Shown here piece after piece: positions 45,776 to 55,172 of a stretch of DNA of 64,000 nt. The DNA lies in the NCBI GenBank assembly GCA_963793095.1, contig CAWBYY010000002.1, forward strand, positions 124,001 to 188,000. The letters are read 5' to 3'. Each line of letters begins with the position of its first letter. The first letter of the stretch is position 1. Under the pieces are notes generated by a model, which saw only the letters and a list, made by a program, of their open reading frames with translations, did no database searches and had not been told where the DNA came from. Source of the stretch: CAVWDI01 sp963793095. Lineage in GTDB: Bacteria; Chloroflexota; Anaerolineae; Anaerolineales; UBA4823. The translations under genes were made by a program, and so were the position numbers.

Positions 45776-48103
45776 ATGAATATTTTAGGATTGGCCAGGC
45801 ACGGGCTGACGCCGTTTGAGCAAATTGCAATACTGGGAGTGATCGCCACCGCGATCATCAGCCTGATTTACGCCTGGTACTTGCGCAACCGGGTGATGAA
45901 GAAGGATAAGGGCACCCCCGAGATGCAGGCAGTCTGGAACGCCATCCGGATCGGGTCAGATTCCTACCTCAACCGCCAGATGAAGACGATCATCCCGGCG
46001 GTTGCAGTGCTTACGGTGGTCCTGTTCCTGAGCGTTTACGTGGTGCCGCCCAGCCTTGAAGCCCTGGAGGAGTTCCCTGTTAACACCCAGTTGATCGTCG
46101 CGATCGGCCGTACGGTTGCATTCATCATGGGCGCGGTATTCTCGCTGCTGGTGGGCCAGCTTGGCATGCGCATGGCCATTCAGGCAAACGTGCGGGTCGC
46201 TTCCGCTTCCCGGCGCGGCTTTAACGAAGCCCTTTCGATCGCTTACTACTCCGGGACCGTGACCGGCATGCTGACCGACGGTCTTGGCCTGCTCGGCGGC
46301 ACGATAATCTTTATCATCTTCGGGCGCGCCGCTCCGGATGCCCTGCTCGGTTTTGGCTTCGGCGGCACTGTCCTGGCGCTCTTTATGCGGGTCGGCGGCG
46401 GTATTTTCACCAAGGCTGCCGATGTCGGGGCGGACCTGGTTGGCAAGGTCGAGGAGGACATCCCCGAGGACGATCCCCGCAACGCTGCAGTTGTTGCCGA
46501 CCTGGTCGGGGACAATGTCGGCGACTGCGCCGGTATGGCAGCCGATATCTTTGAAAGTTATGAGGTCACCATTGTCTCGGCTTTGATCCTGGGTATCGCC
46601 TTGGTCGCAATCGACCCGACCCACAACCTGAAATGGATCGTGTTCCCTCTGATCATCCGCGGCATCGGCGTCATCAGTTCGATCATCGGCACCTTCACCG
46701 TTCCGATCTGGGAGAGCTTCCCCCTCAAGTTCCTGCGCGCCCACAATGCCGAAGAGGCCATGTTCCGCTCGTACGAGGTCTCAAGCATCAACACCGTAAT
46801 TTTCTCCTTTATCTTTGCGATTTTATACGCCGGAGACTGGCGTCTGGCTATGCTGACCGCCATCGGCGTTGGGCTTGCGGTCGCCTTCAACCCGCTTACC
46901 TCCTATTTCACCTCTACCCGCCACAAACCTGTCCAGGAGATAAAGGAAGCCACCGACACCGGTCCGGCTACCACCATCCTGCAGGGTCTTTCTTCCGGGA
47001 TGGAGTCGAGCGTCTGGGCGCTGGTGGTGATTGCAGTCGCGTTTGCCTTTGCCCTGATCCTTTACGGGGATGACGGGACCAGTTATGTGCTCTACGCGGT
47101 CGCCATGATCGGTATTGGTATGCTCAGCCATACCGGCAATAATGTCGCCATGGATTCTTACGGTCCGATCGCCGACAACGCAAATGGCATCGGCGAGATG
47201 GCCTGGCATGACCGCACCGATGAGGAGACCCTCAATGCCCGCCAGATCATGGCTGACCTGGATGCGGTCGGCAATACCACCAAAGCCATCACCAAAGGGA
47301 TCGCCATCGCCTCAGCAGTGATCGCGGCGGTCAGTCTGTTCGCCTCCTTTATCACAGATGTCAGCCGGGCCCAGGCCTCCCTCGGCCTGACCGAGACCCT
47401 CGAATCAATCCGGGTCTCGGATACGCCCGTATTTATCGGGCTGCTGCTCGGAGGCGCTTTACCCTGGATGTTCAGCTCGCTCTCCATCCGCGCTGTTAGC
47501 CGGGCTGCGGCTGAGATTGTCCAGGAGGTGCGAGCCCAATTCCGTATCCCGGGCATTATGGAAGGCACGAAGACCCCCGATTACGGGCGGGTGGTCGCCA
47601 TTTCAACCGCCTCCTCCCAGAAGGAATTGATCCCTCTGGCGGTGCTCGCCATTGTCACGCCCCTGATGCTGGGATTGCTGCTCGGAGTCGAGGCGCTGGG
47701 CGGATTCCTGGCTGGCGTTATTTTGTGCGGCCAGCTCCTGGCGGTATTCATGGCGAACTCGGGCGGCGCCTGGGACAACGCCAAGAAAGCCATTGAGGAT
47801 GAAGTCAGCGACCCAGCTGCGAACACCGGCAAGGGCTCCGAGCGCCACAAAGCCGGCGTCGTGGGCGATACGGTTGGTGACCCGCTCAAGGACACCGCCG
47901 GCCCGGCTCTAAATCCCATGATCAAGGTCGTTAACCTGGTGTCCCTGCTGGCCGCCCCCATCCTGGTCCAGTACTATGAACTGGGTGTGGTCGGTTGGAT
48001 AATTGTCGGGCTGTTTCTGGCTGCCATAATCTGGAGCATTCGCCAGAGCAAAAAGCCGGCTAAACCAATGGACGCCCCCGTCGTGCAGATATCCACCGAT
48101 TGA
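45776..48103 (+). CDS. hppA: membrane proton-pumping pyrophosphatase, K+-independent type
   Basis: A 775-residue integral membrane pyrophosphatase with about 16 helices that couples PPi hydrolysis to ion pumping. Substrate motifs are present: KAADVGADLVGKVEEDIPEDDPRNAAVVADLVGDNVGDCAGMAAD (in the first third), MDSYGPIADNANGIGEM, and the C-terminal GDTVGDPLKDTAGPALNPMIKV. The stretch GNTTKAITKG has Lys where K+-dependent enzymes have Ala, and Thr three residues on, the signature of K+-independent H+ pumps. AAGGAG precedes the ATG. The frame is intact. It is followed by a clear terminator. Confidence 0.96.
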   Translation: MNILGLARHGLTPFEQIAILGVIATAIISLIYAWYLRNRVMKKDKGTPEMQAVWNAIRIGSDSYLNRQMKTIIPAVAVLTVVLFLSVYVVPPSLEALEEFPVNTQLIVAIGRTVAFIMGAVFSLLVGQLGMRMAIQANVRVASASRRGFNEALSIAYYSGTVTGMLTDGLGLLGGTIIFIIFGRAAPDALLGFGFGGTVLALFMRVGGGIFTKAADVGADLVGKVEEDIPEDDPRNAAVVADLVGDNVGDCAGMAADIFESYEVTIVSALILGIALVAIDPTHNLKWIVFPLIIRGIGVISSIIGTFTVPIWESFPLKFLRAHNAEEAMFRSYEVSSINTVIFSFIFAILYAGDWRLAMLTAIGVGLAVAFNPLTSYFTSTRHKPVQEIKEATDTGPATTILQGLSSGMESSVWALVVIAVAFAFALILYGDDGTSYVLYAVAMIGIGMLSHTGNNVAMDSYGPIADNANGIGEMAWHDRTDEETLNARQIMADLDAVGNTTKAITKGIAIASAVIAAVSLFASFITDVSRAQASLGLTETLESIRVSDTPVFIGLLLGGALPWMFSSLSIRAVSRAAAEIVQEVRAQFRIPGIMEGTKTPDYGRVVAISTASSQKELIPLAVLAIVTPLMLGLLLGVEALGGFLAGVILCGQLLAVFMANSGGAWDNAKKAIEDEVSDPAANTGKGSERHKAGVVGDTVGDPLKDTAGPALNPMIKVVNLVSLLAAPILVQYYELGVVGWIIVGLFLAAIIWSIRQSKKPAKPMDAPVVQISTD

Positions 48104-48145
48104 AGCTTTCCTGCATTTGCTTCAATCTTTCTAAGAAAAGACCTG

Positions 48146-48179
48146 AATCCCTCACCGGTAAACTGGGTGAGGGATTTTA
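48146..48179 (+). terminator. intrinsic terminator of hppA
   Basis: AATCCCTCAC (48146-48155) pairs with GTGAGGGATT (48167-48176), then TTT. It lies 43 bases after the stop. Confidence 0.85.
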
Positions 48180-48272
48180 ATTCATGAACGGTTTTGTAGG
48201 TCAGGTTTCCAAACCTGACATCTGTATGAATATTTTAAAATAAATATTTTGGAAATGGTGGGGTGGATTGAG

Positions 48273-48344
48273 TGGGCCCGGTAGGGATCGAACCTACGAC
48301 CAAACGGTTATGAGCCGTCCGCTCTGCCGCTGAGCTACGGGCCC
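48273..48344 (-). tRNA. tRNA with CAT anticodon (Ile2 or elongator Met)
   Basis: A 72-base cloverleaf on the minus strand: acceptor GGGCCCG/CGGGCCC, D arm TAGCTCAGCGGCAGAGC, anticodon stem-loop ACGGCTCATAACCGT, T arm with GGTTCGATC, discriminator A, no encoded CCA. CAT can be elongator Met or, after lysidine modification by TilS, Ile2. The anticodon stem and GGTCGTAGGTTC resemble Bacillus Ile2, which I slightly favour. It is not the initiator because the GGG/CCC anticodon-stem run is absent. Confidence 0.93.
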
Positions 48345-48568
48345 GCGATTTTATGGAAAGTGCTGCGGGTGTTTTATTTCCGGTTTTGCTAGTTTGATTA
48401 TAAAATAATTACTATTTTTTAGGCAATACGCCCGGGTTTGAAAGTGATGGTTGGTTTAATCCCCGTTCAACCAGTGAGCGATTAAATAAGCTGCCGCCGA
48501 CCGATTTTCTTGGTCTCTTCCGTAGGGCTGAACTACTCCGAGTCAGAAAAATTTAAGATTGGGTCCGG

Positions 48569-48684
48569 GCGGCGGCTGAATTATAGGTTACAATTTGTGT
48601 GCCGCCGTCCATCTATTTTCCTCCGATAATACGAGCATTGGATGGTGGGCGGCGGCACGATCATTATTGTTACAATATCCGTGC
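48569..48684. repeat. imperfect direct and inverted repeats between the two tRNA genes
   Basis: GGGCGGCGGC followed about 15 bases later by GTTACAAT and then GTGCC occurs twice (about 48569-48605 and 48646-48684). In between, GTGCCGCCGTCCATC (from 48599) is roughly complementary to GATGGTGGGCGGCGGCAC (to 48657), forming a long imperfect hairpin. The 466-base gap 48345-48810 otherwise holds the terminator at 48745 and no convincing gene. Confidence 0.5.
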
Positions 48685-48744
48685 CAAAATCAGGTGTGGG
48701 GGAGTACTTTTCAGGATTAATTTAACACTCTGTACACAAATAAA

Positions 48745-48779
48745 AAAACCTCCTGAAAGTTGGAAATTCAGGAGGTTTT
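48745..48779 (-). terminator. intrinsic terminator downstream of tRNA-Gly
   Basis: AAAACCTCCTGAA (48745-48757) and its complement (48767-48779) around nine bases; on the minus strand the hairpin is followed by seven T. It lies 31 bases past the 3' end of tRNA-Gly. Confidence 0.88.
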
Positions 48780-48810
48780 AGAACTCAAACCGCATATCCT
48801 GGGTTATCAG

Positions 48811-48882
48811 AGCGGGTGACGGGACTCGAACCCGTGAATGTCAGCTTGGAAGGCTGATGCCTTACCACTTGGCCACACCCGC
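48811..48882 (-). tRNA. tRNA-Gly (TCC)
   Basis: A 72-base cloverleaf: acceptor GCGGGTG/CACCCGC, D arm TGGCCAAGTGGTAAGGCA, anticodon stem-loop CAGCCTTCCAAGCTG with anticodon TCC, T arm with GGTTCGAGTC, discriminator T, no encoded CCA. It decodes GGA and GGG. Confidence 0.97.
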
Positions 48883-49057
48883 GTGTCCACCTCATCCTAT
48901 TATAACTGATCGCGCCGGAAAATTCCATAACGTTCAACCCGCAGCCTGATAGAGTCCCATTTTATGATACGATTCCTTTCATATACTGGAAATTACTTCC
49001 CGGCGGCGGGTCTATCCACAAACCTGTCAAATTGCTGGATTGTTGCGGAGCGGTTAA

Positions 49058-50614
49058 TTGTTTAACAAAGTGCTTTTCATCGGCCTCGAATTCAGCCGAG
49101 CCCAGCCTGATCGAAAAATGGATAAAAAACGGTGACCTGCCCAACCTGAAAAAGCTGTTTGACAGGGGTCTGTACCGCCGGACGGTCCCGGTTGAGAAGA
49201 TCATGGCGGACCAGTGGATCACGGTCTACTCCGGGAGCGGTGTGGCGGAAAACGGTTATTACAACCGCATTATCTGGTCCCCGGAGCGGATGGCCAGCGA
49301 AAAGAAACAGCCGTACGAAGTTGGGGCGCAGCCTTTCTGGCATGCCTTTGGCCGCCACGACCCACGCGTGATCGCGGTTGACATCCCCTTTTCGACCCAC
49401 CCGGCTCCCTTCAACGGGATTGAGCTTTACGGCTGGGCCAGCCACGACCGCTTCACAAGGATGTACAGCACTCCCCCGGAATGGCGAGACCGCCTGGTTA
49501 AAAAATTCGGCCCTGCCCCTTACTTCAAAGAGAAATTCGCCCCCCACACACCTGCTGAGCTGGCGGATGTCAAAACCAGGCTGGTCAGTTCAGCCGCCAG
49601 CGTCTCAAGGCTGGCGAAATACCTGCTCCAGAATGAGCCCTGGGACCTTTTTATGGTCGTGTTCGGGGCGACCCACCGCAGCGGTCACAAACTCTGGCCC
49701 CTTCCGGATCCTGCTCCGGGAGAGGGCCTATCAGCCCGGAAAAAAGACATCCAAGATATTGCCAGAGATCTAACAGCAATTAAAGAAGTCTACAAGGCCT
49801 GTGACAGGGGGGTTGGCGAAATAGTCAATACTGTCGGAACGGCCGCAACCATCCTGGTCTTCTCACCGGACGGTATGGGACCGAACACCAGCCGCAACGA
49901 GATCCTGCCGGATATGGTTTCCAGGATCGTTTCCTCCCAAACTAAGGCGGAAGGCCTTTCCCAGCGCCCGCTATTCTGGTCTGGCTTGCGCGAACAAGTG
50001 CCTCTAGCCTGGCGCGACGCGGTCAAGAAACGCCTCCCGGAACGGGTGCAGGATTTCCTGTCCTCCTACTGGCGGATGGGTGGAATCGACTGGGCTGTAA
50101 CACCGGCCTTTGCGGTTGTCCCCAGCGACACTGTCGGCCTGGTGCGGGTCAACCTGAAAGGCCGTGAGGCCCAGGGAACAGTCGCGCCCGGGGAGCAGTA
50201 TAAATCCTGGCTCGCTGCCATTTCAGAGGGGCTGCTCTCTTTCGTTGACGCGGATAGCGGGGCGCCGGTCGTCTCCAGCGTTTTGCGGACTGACCAGCTT
50301 GGCTTATTGGGAAAAAGGCTTTCTTATCTACCGGACCTGATTGTAATCTGGGGGGATACGCCTGCCGCCCGGCACAGAGAAATTAACTCTCCTTTATATG
50401 GTTCTTTCCCCTGGCCGGCGCCTGGCAGCAACCCGGATTTCAGGAGCGGCAACCACCTGCCGGAGGGATTTTTGTTGGCGGTCGGGGAGGCTTTAACCCC
50501 GGCAGTTCTCTCCCTGAGATCAGGCTGGAGGATATCGCCCCCACCATTATAGAACTGCTTGGCGCAAATATCCCGCCCGCATTGGCTGGAACTTCGCTGC
50601 TCCATAATCGTTAA
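49058..50614 (+). CDS. alkaline-phosphatase-superfamily phosphodiesterase (two compensating frame breaks)
   Basis: A type I phosphodiesterase / nucleotide pyrophosphatase-like protein of about 518 residues. The TTG at 49058 with GGAG seven bases upstream gives LFNKVLFIGL; one surplus base near 49090 shifts the frame, after which SAEPSLIEKWIKNGDLPNLKKLFDRGLY continues (metal-binding start of the fold). Further landmarks are MADQWITVYSGSGVAENGYYN (nucleophile region), FGATHRSGHKLWP and FSPDGMGPNTS. A base is missing near 50489; with it restored the C-terminus reads FNPGSSLPEIRLEDIAPTIIELLGANIPPALAGTSLL and ends at 50614. The HGH-type triad is partly altered, so catalysis is less certain. Substrate unknown. 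Confidence 0.78.
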
Positions 50615-50637
50615 ATCGCGCTTGTCCTGTGGTGATT

Positions 50638-50931
50638 CTAGTACCGGTTGTATCCCCCGCCGCGTCTGCCGCGCCCCTTTTCCTTGCGCTGGCGTGCCAG
50701 GTTTACCTTTAACTGGCGGTCTCCCAGCATTGAGCCGTTTAACATCTTGATGGCTGATTCTGCCTCAACCTGGGTGCTCATTTCCACAAAAGCAAAGCCT
50801 CTTGAATAACCGGTGTCCCGGTCCTTGATCAAAGTCACAGACTGCACTTCACCTGCCTTTGAAAACAGTTCTTGTATCTCTTCTTCTGTTGCCCGGGTAG
50901 GCAGGTTCCCGATATAAACATCAACTTCCAT
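50638..50931 (-). CDS. RRM-domain RNA-binding protein
   Basis: A 97-residue protein with one RNA recognition motif: RNP2 VYIGNL (about 5-10) and RNP1 RGFAFVEM (about 44-51), followed by a Lys/Arg/Gly-rich tail (RKEKGRGRRGGGYNRY). Bacterial RRM proteins of this size are cold-shock-like RNA chaperones in cyanobacteria, Chloroflexota and others. GGAGAA precedes the ATG. Convergent with the phosphodiesterase gene. Confidence 0.94.
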   Translation of the reverse strand: MEVDVYIGNLPTRATEEEIQELFSKAGEVQSVTLIKDRDTGYSRGFAFVEMSTQVEAESAIKMLNGSMLGDRQLKVNLARQRKEKGRGRRGGGYNRY

Positions 50932-51167
50932 ATTTTTCTCCTGAAAGACCGCTGTTGAACAGGGGTCAAATAATCAATAAACGCCCTCCCGGATGGCGGA
51001 CTGTCGGGCTGTTTTTATACTAATTCCTGAGAGATTCTACCCATTATAACATGCCGCCCAACCAGCCCTGTAATTTCCCGCTCTTATTTGAATATAAAAA
51101 CATGAGATTATGGATTATAATTATCTAATATCCTGTCTTTCACCCGGACAAAACCTTTTTATCACCT

Positions 51168-51179
51168 GATAACTGTGAC
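51168..51179 (+). promoter_or_regulatory. -10-like hexamer of the cyclase gene (leaderless type)
   Basis: GATAAC (51168-51173), four of six matches to TATAAT, ends six bases before the ATG at 51180, where no ribosome binding site is seen. Confidence 0.3.
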
Positions 51180-54100
51180 ATGATCTGCTTGAACTGCCAG
51201 CACCAGAACCGTCCAACCGCCAATTTCTGTATTAACTGCGGAGAACGGCTGGCTGTCACCTGCCTCCACTGCGGTACCAACCTGCCGCTGGATGCCAATT
51301 TCTGCGATTTTTGCGGCGCCAGGGTCTCTGGCGAGCTGGATTCTCTGGTCGGGCAATCCGGCTCTGCCGCCGCCGCTGCTGTTTCGCCCCGCGATTCCAG
51401 TATCAAAGATCAACCGGATGCGGTTTTAAACCGCTATATCCCCAGGGAGTTGCTGGATAAACTCAAGGCTGCCCGCACAGAGGGGCGCATGGTTGGAGAG
51501 CGCCGGGTGGTGACAATGCTGTTTTGTGACATCCTTGGCTCAACTGGCGCGGCTGAACTGCTCGATCCGGAGGATTGGTCTGCGGTCATCAATCAGGCCT
51601 TCGAGCATATGATCAAGCCGGTTTACCGTTATGAGGGTACCGTGGCTCGTTTGATGGGGGATGGCATCCTGGCGTTTTTTGGAGCCCCGATCGCCCATGA
51701 GGACGATCCAAACAGGGCGGTCCTGGCAGGGCTGGATATCCTCTCCGGAATTGCAGACCTGCAGCCTGTTATACAGGACCGCTACGGGATCGATATCAAT
51801 GTCAGGGTGGGCATCAATACCGGCCTTGTGGTTGTTGGCGCGGTTGGCTCTGACCTGCGCATGGAATATACTGCTCTGGGGGATGCCATTAATGTGGCTG
51901 CCCGGATGGAAGAATCCGCCCAACCGGGTACGGTCCTGGTCAGCCATAACACCTACCGTTTGATAAATAATGGGTTCGTCTTTGAGCTAGCTGGAGAGCA
52001 GATCGTTAAAGGGCGCCAGGAGCCGGTTTCCACATACCGGGTAGTCAGGGTCAGCAAATCTGGCGAGCCTCACGCCCGGGTTACCGGGATGCATGCGCCC
52101 ATGGTTGGGCGCGAGCTGGAATTAACCCGCATCAGCCAGGTGCTTGAAGGCGTTGATCAGGGGATCGGTCACATAATCGGAATTATTGCTGAGGCCGGCC
52201 TCGGGAAGAGCCGTTTGATCTCCGAGGTAATTTCTGGCTGGCAGGCAAAAAACAGGCCTGTGGTTTTACAGCAGATTAACTGCCGTTCCTACGAGAGCAA
52301 CCAGCCCTATCGGCTGTTCCGCCGTCTTATACAGCGTCTTATTGCAGTTGAGCCGGATAAGTCCGATGAAAGCAAACTGCTTAAAATCAAAAATTTCCTT
52401 GAAGAGCACAGCTCTGAAAAACGCCCTCTGGCTGTTTCCGCCTTTTCCACTCTTCTGGGTCTGAAGAGCGCCGAAGGTGAACCGCTTCTGACCGGAGAGC
52501 AGTTCAAACGCGAGCTGTATGCCGCGGTTGAGGGTGTAATTGTGGGCATGTTTGAAAACCAGCCGGGTGTACTGGTATTCGAAGACATCCACTGGAGCGA
52601 TCCCGCCTCGATTGAACTGCTGGAATATTTACTCCCTTTAACAGGCCGGATTCCGCTTGGGCTGGCCTTCTCGCTCCGTCCGGACCACAAAGCCGCAAGC
52701 TGGTCTTTGAAGTCGGCGGCTGAAGATCTGCACCGCCACCGCTATACCGAGATCAACCTGCAGCCGTTCTCCTCTGAGGAGAGCGGACTCCTGGTTGACC
52801 TCTTACTTGATGGCCCTGATATCCCCGAACCGGTGCGCCTCCGCATTATCGACCGGGCCGGGGGCAATCCGTTGTTTATCGAAGAAATACTGCGCACACT
52901 GGTGGACAGCGCTGCCCTGGTTCAGGAAGTTTCTTCTAATGGATCCGGCCGGGATGTCTGGCGGTTCACAGGCAGCCCTGAAGAGGCCGCCATACCGGAG
53001 AATTTACTCTCACTTTTTACAGCCCGGATTGACCGCCTTGATGAAGATGTCCGCCTTACTTTCCAGCTGGCGGCTGTAATCGGGCGAACGTTCCCTGAAC
53101 CTGTACTCGCCAGTCTGGTGGACAGCCGGCTGGTAGAAAGCGGTGAACTGCAGCGCCACCTGGAGGAGTTGATGCGCCTCGACCTGGTCAACGAAACCGC
53201 CCGCCAGCCCGAATTTGAGTACGCCTTCAGAAATCCGATGATCCAGGAAGCGACCTACAAGTCCTTATTAAAAACACGTCGGCGTGAAGTCCACCTGCAG
53301 GTGGCGGAAACCATTAAAAAGCTTTACGGGGGGCGCCAGGTCGAACTGGCTCCTCTGCTGGGTTTCCACTTTGCCCGGGCTGGCGAGCACAGCCAGGCTT
53401 GTGAAAATTACACTTTGGCTGCTGACAACGCCTACAGCCTGTATGCGAATTCCCTGGCGGTTTCCTTTTACCGTGAAGCGCTGGCTGCTGCCCGTTCCAT
53501 TCCCGATTTCCAGCCCGAAGGCTTTTTGCATCTGTACAGCCGGCTCGGCCGGACCCTCGAGCTAGAGTCCCATTTTCAGGAAGCGGCTGCCACCTATGAG
53601 GAGCAGTTGGACCTGGCTCGCCAGTTAGGCGAACCTTCTCTTGAACTCAGGGCGCTTGTAAGTTTGGGGACCGTGTACTCTGTGCCCAGTGAAATTGTAA
53701 ATACAGAAAAAGCAGAGCAGCTTTCCAGGGAAGCCCTCGTTCTGGCAGAACGGCTGGAGGATAAAAGCGCCCAGGCTCATATATTGTGGAACCTGATGAA
53801 CATTTACCGCATCCTGCTCCGCAACAAAGAAGGGGTCGAACTGGCAGAGCGTGGCCTGGAACTCGCCCGGGAAAGCGCTGACCGGGAGATCGAAGCCTAT
53901 ATATACAATGACCTGGCCTACGCATATGCCGGGATATTTAAGATCGAAAAAGCCTGTTTCGCTGCAAACCAAGCTGTAAGGATCTGGCGCAAACTTGGTA
54001 ACCAGCCGATGCTGGTGGACAGCCTTTCCGCTTTGAGTTATGCACATTTTTATTTCGGCCGTTACGACCAGGCGCTTGCTGCCTCCGACGAAGCCCATCG

Positions 54101-54917
54101 CATCAGCCGCGAGATTGAGAATCCTTGGGGAATTGGCTACAGCCGTTTCTATATCGGTTGTGTTTTTGAGGACCGCGGCTTGATCGATCAGGCAGTCTAT
54201 GATTATGAGCTCACCGCTTCTATGGCTGAAAAAGCTGACTTTTTGATCGGTCGATTTTGGGGCAACGCCCTTCTAGCGCGCCTTTATGTTGAACTGAATG
54301 CCCTCGACCGGGCCCGGGAGATTATTGAAAACGTTGCTGTGGGTGAACAAGAGCTCAGCGGTATCATTGCCACGTTCGCTTCAACAATTACGCTTGGACA
54401 CGTGGAGTTATTGTTGGCCCGCCGCGAGCCGCAGGAAGCCAGGCGTCTTTTTGATGAATCAGGAGTCGCCCGGCTGGAGCACAGCATCATGACCTGGGAT
54501 TGGATGCAAACCACCAGCATTAAAATTGCCCTGGGTCTCGGAGATTATGTTGAAGCGGTCCGTAAATGTAAAAATGTGATTGATGAACTGCGTTCATTAG
54601 AAAATCGCTCCAAACTCCACCGGATTCTGCTCCTGATGGGCGTCGCTCACCTGCATCTTGGGGAATTCGAGCAATGCTCCGCTGCCCTGGAGGAAGCCCG
54701 GGTTATCGCCGATGAATTGGGCGCCCGCTGGAGTTTGTGGCAGATATATGCTGCTCAGTCTCAGGTTGCAGCCTCCCTTGGTGATTCGACCGGTTCGGTT
54801 AAACTGCGGGAACAGGCTGCCCGGATAGTTGAGCAGATCTGCGCCCATATCAGCCAGCCGGATTTGAAAGAAAGCTTTTTGAGACGCCAGGATGTGGCAG
54901 CCCTCCTGGATGGTTGA
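51180..54917 (+). CDS. zinc-ribbon / class III nucleotidyl cyclase / AAA ATPase / TPR protein
   Basis: An intact 1245-residue multidomain protein. Two zinc ribbons open it (CLNC...CINC and CLHC...CDFC, residues 3-45). A class III cyclase domain follows (about 100-285): metal-binding Asp in MLFCDILGST and in LMGDGILAFFG, and GDAINVAARMEE with the transition-state Asn/Arg. The position of the purine-selecting Lys is Arg (VARLMGDG). Then an AAA/STAND-type ATPase (about 305-640; Walker A AEAGLGKSRLI, Walker B GVLVFEDIHWSD), then TPR-like helices to the end. No membrane segment, so cytoplasmic. Such proteins are thought to be signal integrators; ligand and output are unknown. Confidence 0.87.
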   Translation: MICLNCQHQNRPTANFCINCGERLAVTCLHCGTNLPLDANFCDFCGARVSGELDSLVGQSGSAAAAAVSPRDSSIKDQPDAVLNRYIPRELLDKLKAARTEGRMVGERRVVTMLFCDILGSTGAAELLDPEDWSAVINQAFEHMIKPVYRYEGTVARLMGDGILAFFGAPIAHEDDPNRAVLAGLDILSGIADLQPVIQDRYGIDINVRVGINTGLVVVGAVGSDLRMEYTALGDAINVAARMEESAQPGTVLVSHNTYRLINNGFVFELAGEQIVKGRQEPVSTYRVVRVSKSGEPHARVTGMHAPMVGRELELTRISQVLEGVDQGIGHIIGIIAEAGLGKSRLISEVISGWQAKNRPVVLQQINCRSYESNQPYRLFRRLIQRLIAVEPDKSDESKLLKIKNFLEEHSSEKRPLAVSAFSTLLGLKSAEGEPLLTGEQFKRELYAAVEGVIVGMFENQPGVLVFEDIHWSDPASIELLEYLLPLTGRIPLGLAFSLRPDHKAASWSLKSAAEDLHRHRYTEINLQPFSSEESGLLVDLLLDGPDIPEPVRLRIIDRAGGNPLFIEEILRTLVDSAALVQEVSSNGSGRDVWRFTGSPEEAAIPENLLSLFTARIDRLDEDVRLTFQLAAVIGRTFPEPVLASLVDSRLVESGELQRHLEELMRLDLVNETARQPEFEYAFRNPMIQEATYKSLLKTRRREVHLQVAETIKKLYGGRQVELAPLLGFHFARAGEHSQACENYTLAADNAYSLYANSLAVSFYREALAAARSIPDFQPEGFLHLYSRLGRTLELESHFQEAAATYEEQLDLARQLGEPSLELRALVSLGTVYSVPSEIVNTEKAEQLSREALVLAERLEDKSAQAHILWNLMNIYRILLRNKEGVELAERGLELARESADREIEAYIYNDLAYAYAGIFKIEKACFAANQAVRIWRKLGNQPMLVDSLSALSYAHFYFGRYDQALAASDEAHRISREIENPWGIGYSRFYIGCVFEDRGLIDQAVYDYELTASMAEKADFLIGRFWGNALLARLYVELNALDRAREIIENVAVGEQELSGIIATFASTITLGHVELLLARREPQEARRLFDESGVARLEHSIMTWDWMQTTSIKIALGLGDYVEAVRKCKNVIDELRSLENRSKLHRILLLMGVAHLHLGEFEQCSAALEEARVIADELGARWSLWQIYAAQSQVAASLGDSTGSVKLREQAARIVEQICAHISQPDLKESFLRRQDVAALLDG

Positions 54918-55172
54918 ATCACCTCTTCGAAAACTACTAATTAAATCCGGTTATTCTTGCGCAAGGTTTTACCAGGTTTTTCCTGCCATTAACCGGATTT
55001 TTACCCGGATTTATTGGAAATTTAAGCGATTCTTCTTCCCGGTTGGGTATACTACCCGCTTTATAGGATGCTTATGCTGGCAAGCCATTTGCTTTTATGA
55101 GTCGCCTGTATATCCCCCGGGAACCAGTCGTAGTATTCCCGCTTCAGGTAAGGTTTTATAAACTTTTTAACG

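Noticed and set aside
48599..48781. 60-codon frame between the tRNAs
   Set aside because: It runs through both hairpins, including the tRNA-Gly terminator, and its protein is Arg/Pro-rich without pattern.
48345..48810. SRP RNA, 6S RNA, tmRNA or RNase P RNA
   Set aside because: None of the conserved cores, such as the SRP GGAAGGAAGCAGC loop, could be found in this or other intergenic regions.
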